DNA of 34,243 bases, taken from positions 1 to 34,243 of the forward strand of contig DBXM01000048.1 in NCBI GenBank assembly GCA_002309655.1. The letters run 5' to 3'. Source of the DNA: Mageeibacillus sp. UBA1212 (GTDB lineage: Bacteria; Bacillota; Clostridia; UBA1212). A program made the translations under genes and the position numbers. Of the stretch, positions 32,339 to 34,243 are shown one piece after another. Under the pieces are notes generated by a model that saw only the letters and a program-made list of their open reading frames with translations, was not told where the DNA came from and ran no database searches. The number at the start of each line of letters is the position of its first letter. Position 1 is the stretch's first letter.

Positions 32339-33473
32339 TTACCGCGTATTCTTCGAACCCTGTGCGCGCTTGTTAAACTCGTCCGCCAGGTACGCGTTTA
32401 TGAACCCGTCCAGGGCTCCGTCCATCACCTTCTGAACGGCGGTCTCCTCGTACTCGGTACGTCTGTCCTTCACAAGGGTGTAGGGGCAGAAAACGTAGGA
32501 GCGGATGGAGTTGCCGAACGCGATGTCGCCCTGCTCGCCCTTGAGTTCCGACGTCAGCTGCTCGTTCTCGCGGCGCTTGATGTCGAAAAGCTTGGACGTC
32601 AGCATCCTCAGCGCGTATTCGCGGTTCTGCACCTGCGAGCGCTCAGTCTGGCACGAGACCATGATTCCCGTGGGCTTGTGAACGATGCGGCAGGCCGAGT
32701 CGGTCTTGTTGATGTGCTGGCCGCCGGCGCCGCTGGCTCTGAAGTAGCTGATCTCCATATCCTCCGGCCTCAGGTCGATTTCGATGGTGTCGTCGATTTC
32801 CGGCATCACCTCGACGGACGTGAACGACGTCTGCCGCTTCCCGGCCGCGTTGAAGGGCGAAATTCTCACCAGCCTGTGCACGCCGTGTTCGCTCTTCAGG
32901 AATCCGTAGGCGTTGAGCCCGTTGAACTGCATGGACACGCTCTTGATTCCCGCTTCGTCGCCGTCGAGAAGGTCGAGAATCTTCACCTCGTACCCGTGGG
33001 CCTCGCCCCAACGCATGTACATGCGCATGAGCATCTGCGCCCAGTCCTGCGCCTCTGTTCCGCCCGCTCCGGGGTGAATGGAGAGAATCGCGTTGTTGGC
33101 GTCGTATTCGCCGGTGAGCAGCGTCTCGAGCTTTAGAATATTGAATTCCTCGTTGAATTTTTCGACCGCCGCGGCCACCGCAGCCGGCGCCTCAGGGTCG
33201 TTTTCCTCATTTCCGAGCATAATCAAAAGCTGGATCTCGTCGTACTGTTCCTCAAGCGCGTGAATCTTCTCGAGTTTGTCCTTCAGGACCTTTATCTCCT
33301 TGAGAGTCTCCTGCGAGCGCTTTGAGTCGTTCCAGAAATCCGGCTCCGTTGCTTTGTTTTCGAGTTCCTCGACTTTGTTGGTCATTCCCTCCGTGTCAAA
33401 GTGAATCCCTCAAATCGTATAAATTTTTTTGCATGGAAGGCAGCTGTGCGCTGTATTGATCCAGTTCAAACAT
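32339..33473 (-). CDS. prfB: Peptide chain release factor 2, with programmed +1 frameshift
   Basis: RF2 recognises UGA and UAA stops. The main frame (33397-32339) encodes the catalytic GGQ in ASGAGGQHINKTDSA and the anticodon tripeptide SPF in RISPFNAAGK. The usual start is hidden: an ATG at 33473 (GGGAG 9 bases upstream) opens a 25-codon frame, MFELDQYSAQLPSMQ then KNLYDLRDSL, ending at in-frame TGA (33398-33396). Slipping +1 at CTT-TGA-C gives DSLDTEGMTNKVEEL and a 377-residue RF2. This is the classic autoregulation: low RF2 lets the ribosome slip. The residues before the frameshift match the RF2 N-terminal family pattern, so the annotation should join 33473-33399 to 33397-32339. Confidence 0.95.
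33395..33411 (-). promoter_or_regulatory. prfB programmed +1 frameshift site
   Basis: On the minus strand the frame reads AGG GAT TCA CTT TGA C. The CTT-TGA-C slip heptamer (33401-33395) is exact, and the upstream AGGG lies at the same codon distance from CTT as the internal Shine-Dalgarno-like stimulator of E. coli prfB. The stop is codon 26, as in E. coli. Confidence 0.93.
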
Positions 33474-33514
33474 TTATCTCATCTCCCTGTTGTGTATATT
33501 TTACGCACGTTTTT

Positions 33515-33543
33515 ATTATATTAAATATGCGGCGCCGTGTCAA
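33515..33543 (-). promoter_or_regulatory. Perfect consensus promoter of prfB
   Basis: On the minus strand TTGACA (33543-33538) and TATAAT (33520-33515) are exact consensus hexamers with a 17-base spacer. The ATG at 33473 lies about 35 bases beyond the expected transcription start. Confidence 0.9.
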
Positions 33544-33611
33544 CCTTGAACCCCGCCGAGTTAAGCCTTTTTCAATACTTCTCAGGTTGCCGGAACGCTT
33601 TCGTGTGTTCT

Positions 33612-33661
33612 TTCGTGAACACTTTCGGGCGCATTCGTGAACGCGCGCTACGGTCGTGAAT
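33612..33661. repeat. Short direct repeats of TTCGTGAA in non-coding DNA
   Basis: TTCGTGAAC occurs at 33612-33620 and 33634-33642, and TCGTGAAT at 33654-33661, spaced about two helical turns apart. The same word in the other orientation (ATTCACGAA) is repeated at about 6573-6594, and TTCGTGAAT occurs once at 5636-5644. No other feature was seen between 33544 and 33678. Confidence 0.5.
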
Positions 33662-33678
33662 GCCGCCCCGAAGACCGC

Positions 33679-33731
33679 AAAAATACACAGGGAAGAAGCA
33701 GTCCCGTTTTGAAACCGCTTCTTCCCTGTGT
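33679..33731 (-). terminator. Rho-independent terminator downstream of the surface-protein gene
   Basis: On the minus strand ACACAGGGAAGAAGC (33731-33717) pairs with GCTTCTTCCCTGTGT (33699-33685), a 15-bp perfect stem, followed by ATTTTTG. It lies beyond the repeat element that follows the surface-protein stop codon, so transcripts would include the repeat. Confidence 0.9.
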
Positions 33732-33741
33732 GTTTCAGCCT

Positions 33742-33766
33742 GCCGCCCGCGAACGTCGCGGGCGGC
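33742..33766. other. GC-rich perfect hairpin
   Basis: GCCGCCCGCG (33742-33751) pairs perfectly with CGCGGGCGGC (33757-33766) around a 5-base loop. No long T run follows on the minus strand; three T follow on +. It lies between the repeat copy and the strong terminator, and may be a pause or protective structure. Confidence 0.6.
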
Positions 33767-33782
33767 GGCTTTCAAATCTAAT

Positions 33783-33989
33783 GAAGTGCTGATTTAATAG
33801 CTATTTTTGCGTGCGCGACTCCGAAGCTGTACAAGTGTACTGCGAGAGGGGAGCTCGCGCAAAGCAAGCGGCAACAATTGTCGAAAGACACCTTATACGC
33901 TTGAAGAACAGTATTGATATACGAACTGCGTTCAAGTTTACGCAGTAATCCATTCGCCGCTTGCGTAAAGAGCATTAAATCAGTGCTTC
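33783..33989 (-). repeat. Repeat element copy 2 (207 bp)
   Basis: Read on the minus strand this element matches copy 1 at 3455-3663 from end to end. The most conserved part is the right half: GCCGCTTGCTTTGCGCGAGC and then CTCCCCTCTCGCAGTAC are unchanged. The outer inverted repeats GAAGCACTGATTT and AAATCAGCACTTC have two internal mismatches. It begins 5 bases after the surface-protein stop codon. The flanks show TAAT on both sides if the element is taken one base longer, a weak hint of a target duplication. Confidence 0.85.
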
Positions 33990-33994
33990 TTAAT

Positions 33995-34243
33995 TCAGAA
34001 CGCTCTCTTGCGGAAGATGACAACCGCTGCGAGGGAGATGACCGCCACGATCGAGATGAGCGCCACGGTCGCGTCGCCGGTCTGCGGAACGGGATCCGTG
34101 TGAGGTTCTTCAACCAGCTGCGCCTTGTAGTTAACATATGCGTCTCTGTCCTTTTCGCCCTCGAATCTGTTCAGCTTGACGATGTCGCCGTTGTCCATTT
34201 TCGCAACAGCCTGGATTTTGTGCTCTTTGCCGTCCTTGAGACC
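33995..34243 (-). CDS. Cell-surface protein C-terminus with sortase-type sorting signal (5' end outside window)
   Basis: The frame is open to the window edge and encodes the last 82 residues of a larger protein. The end has a Gram-positive cell-wall sorting signal: VPQTGD, a hydrophobic span (VALISIVAVISLAAVVIF) and the charged tail RKRAF. The preceding residues (IVKLNRFEGEKDRDAYVNYK) look like a beta-rich extracellular domain, but too little is present to name a family. The VPQTG variant instead of LPxTG is common in gut Clostridia. The ATG at 34198 is internal, not the true start. The repeat element follows its TGA after 5 bases and a strong terminator after about 260. Confidence 0.75.
   Translation of the reverse strand, partial: GLKDGKEHKIQAVAKMDNGDIVKLNRFEGEKDRDAYVNYKAQLVEEPHTDPVPQTGDATVALISIVAVISLAAVVIFRKRAF

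Noticed and set aside
33778..34137. Minus-strand 119-codon frame across repeat copy 2 and the surface-protein gene
   Set aside because: It is out of frame with the sorting-signal protein and made partly of repeat sequence.
1..34243. CRISPR array, tRNA, transposase or integrase
   Set aside because: No regularly spaced repeats, cloverleaf T-loop motifs or recombinase genes were recognised on either strand.

Overview
The window looks like chromosomal DNA of a Gram-positive, moderately GC-rich member of the Clostridia, probably an uncultured gut lineage such as Oscillospirales or Christensenellales. The signs are the rpmG-secE-nusG-rplK-rplA-rplJ-rplL order, a Firmicutes-type L10 leader, a split archaeal-type glutamate synthase beside an ANTAR regulator, and a C-terminal sorting signal of the VPQTGD type. 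The lineage below class level is inference. No tRNA, rRNA, CRISPR array, integrase or transposase was seen.

Region 1 (1-5690, + strand) is nitrogen assimilation. It holds a split glutamate synthase (central FMN domain, polyferredoxin, FAD oxidoreductase, GXGXG domain), then a 209-bp repeat, glutamine synthetase behind a leader with competing hairpins, and an ANTAR antitermination regulator closed by a terminator.

Region 2 (5733-9816, + strand) holds a ThuA-like protein behind a perfect consensus promoter and a Gfo/Idh/MocA oxidoreductase. These often travel together in sugar metabolism. Here a DUF4143-type ATPase with its own palindromic promoter/operator lies between them.

Region 3 (9853-21074) is accessory and envelope-related. 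On the minus strand are a one-piece XRE-HTH/sigma-region-4 regulator coupled by a 4-bp overlap to a single-pass membrane protein, a decayed AlbA_2-type gene, two tandem paralogous lipoproteins, and a large AT-rich secreted protein with DNRLRE, ricin-like and M23 peptidase parts. A TetR gene broken by one frameshift is divergent from the last.

Region 4 (21120-33543, minus strand) is mostly core: a lipase, the ribosomal-protein operon ending after rplL with no rpoB, nusG, secE, rpmG, a TPR membrane protein, secA, a YfbR-like HD phosphohydrolase, a sugar phosphate isomerase-like protein, and prfB with an intact programmed +1 frameshift.

Region 5 (33544-34243) is non-coding up to 33994: short direct repeats, a terminator, a GC-rich hairpin and a second full copy of the 200-bp repeat. 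The tail of a surface protein follows. The repeat (two full copies, one reduced copy after rplL) always begins within about six bases of a stop codon and in the same orientation relative to that gene. This is the least explained signal in the window.
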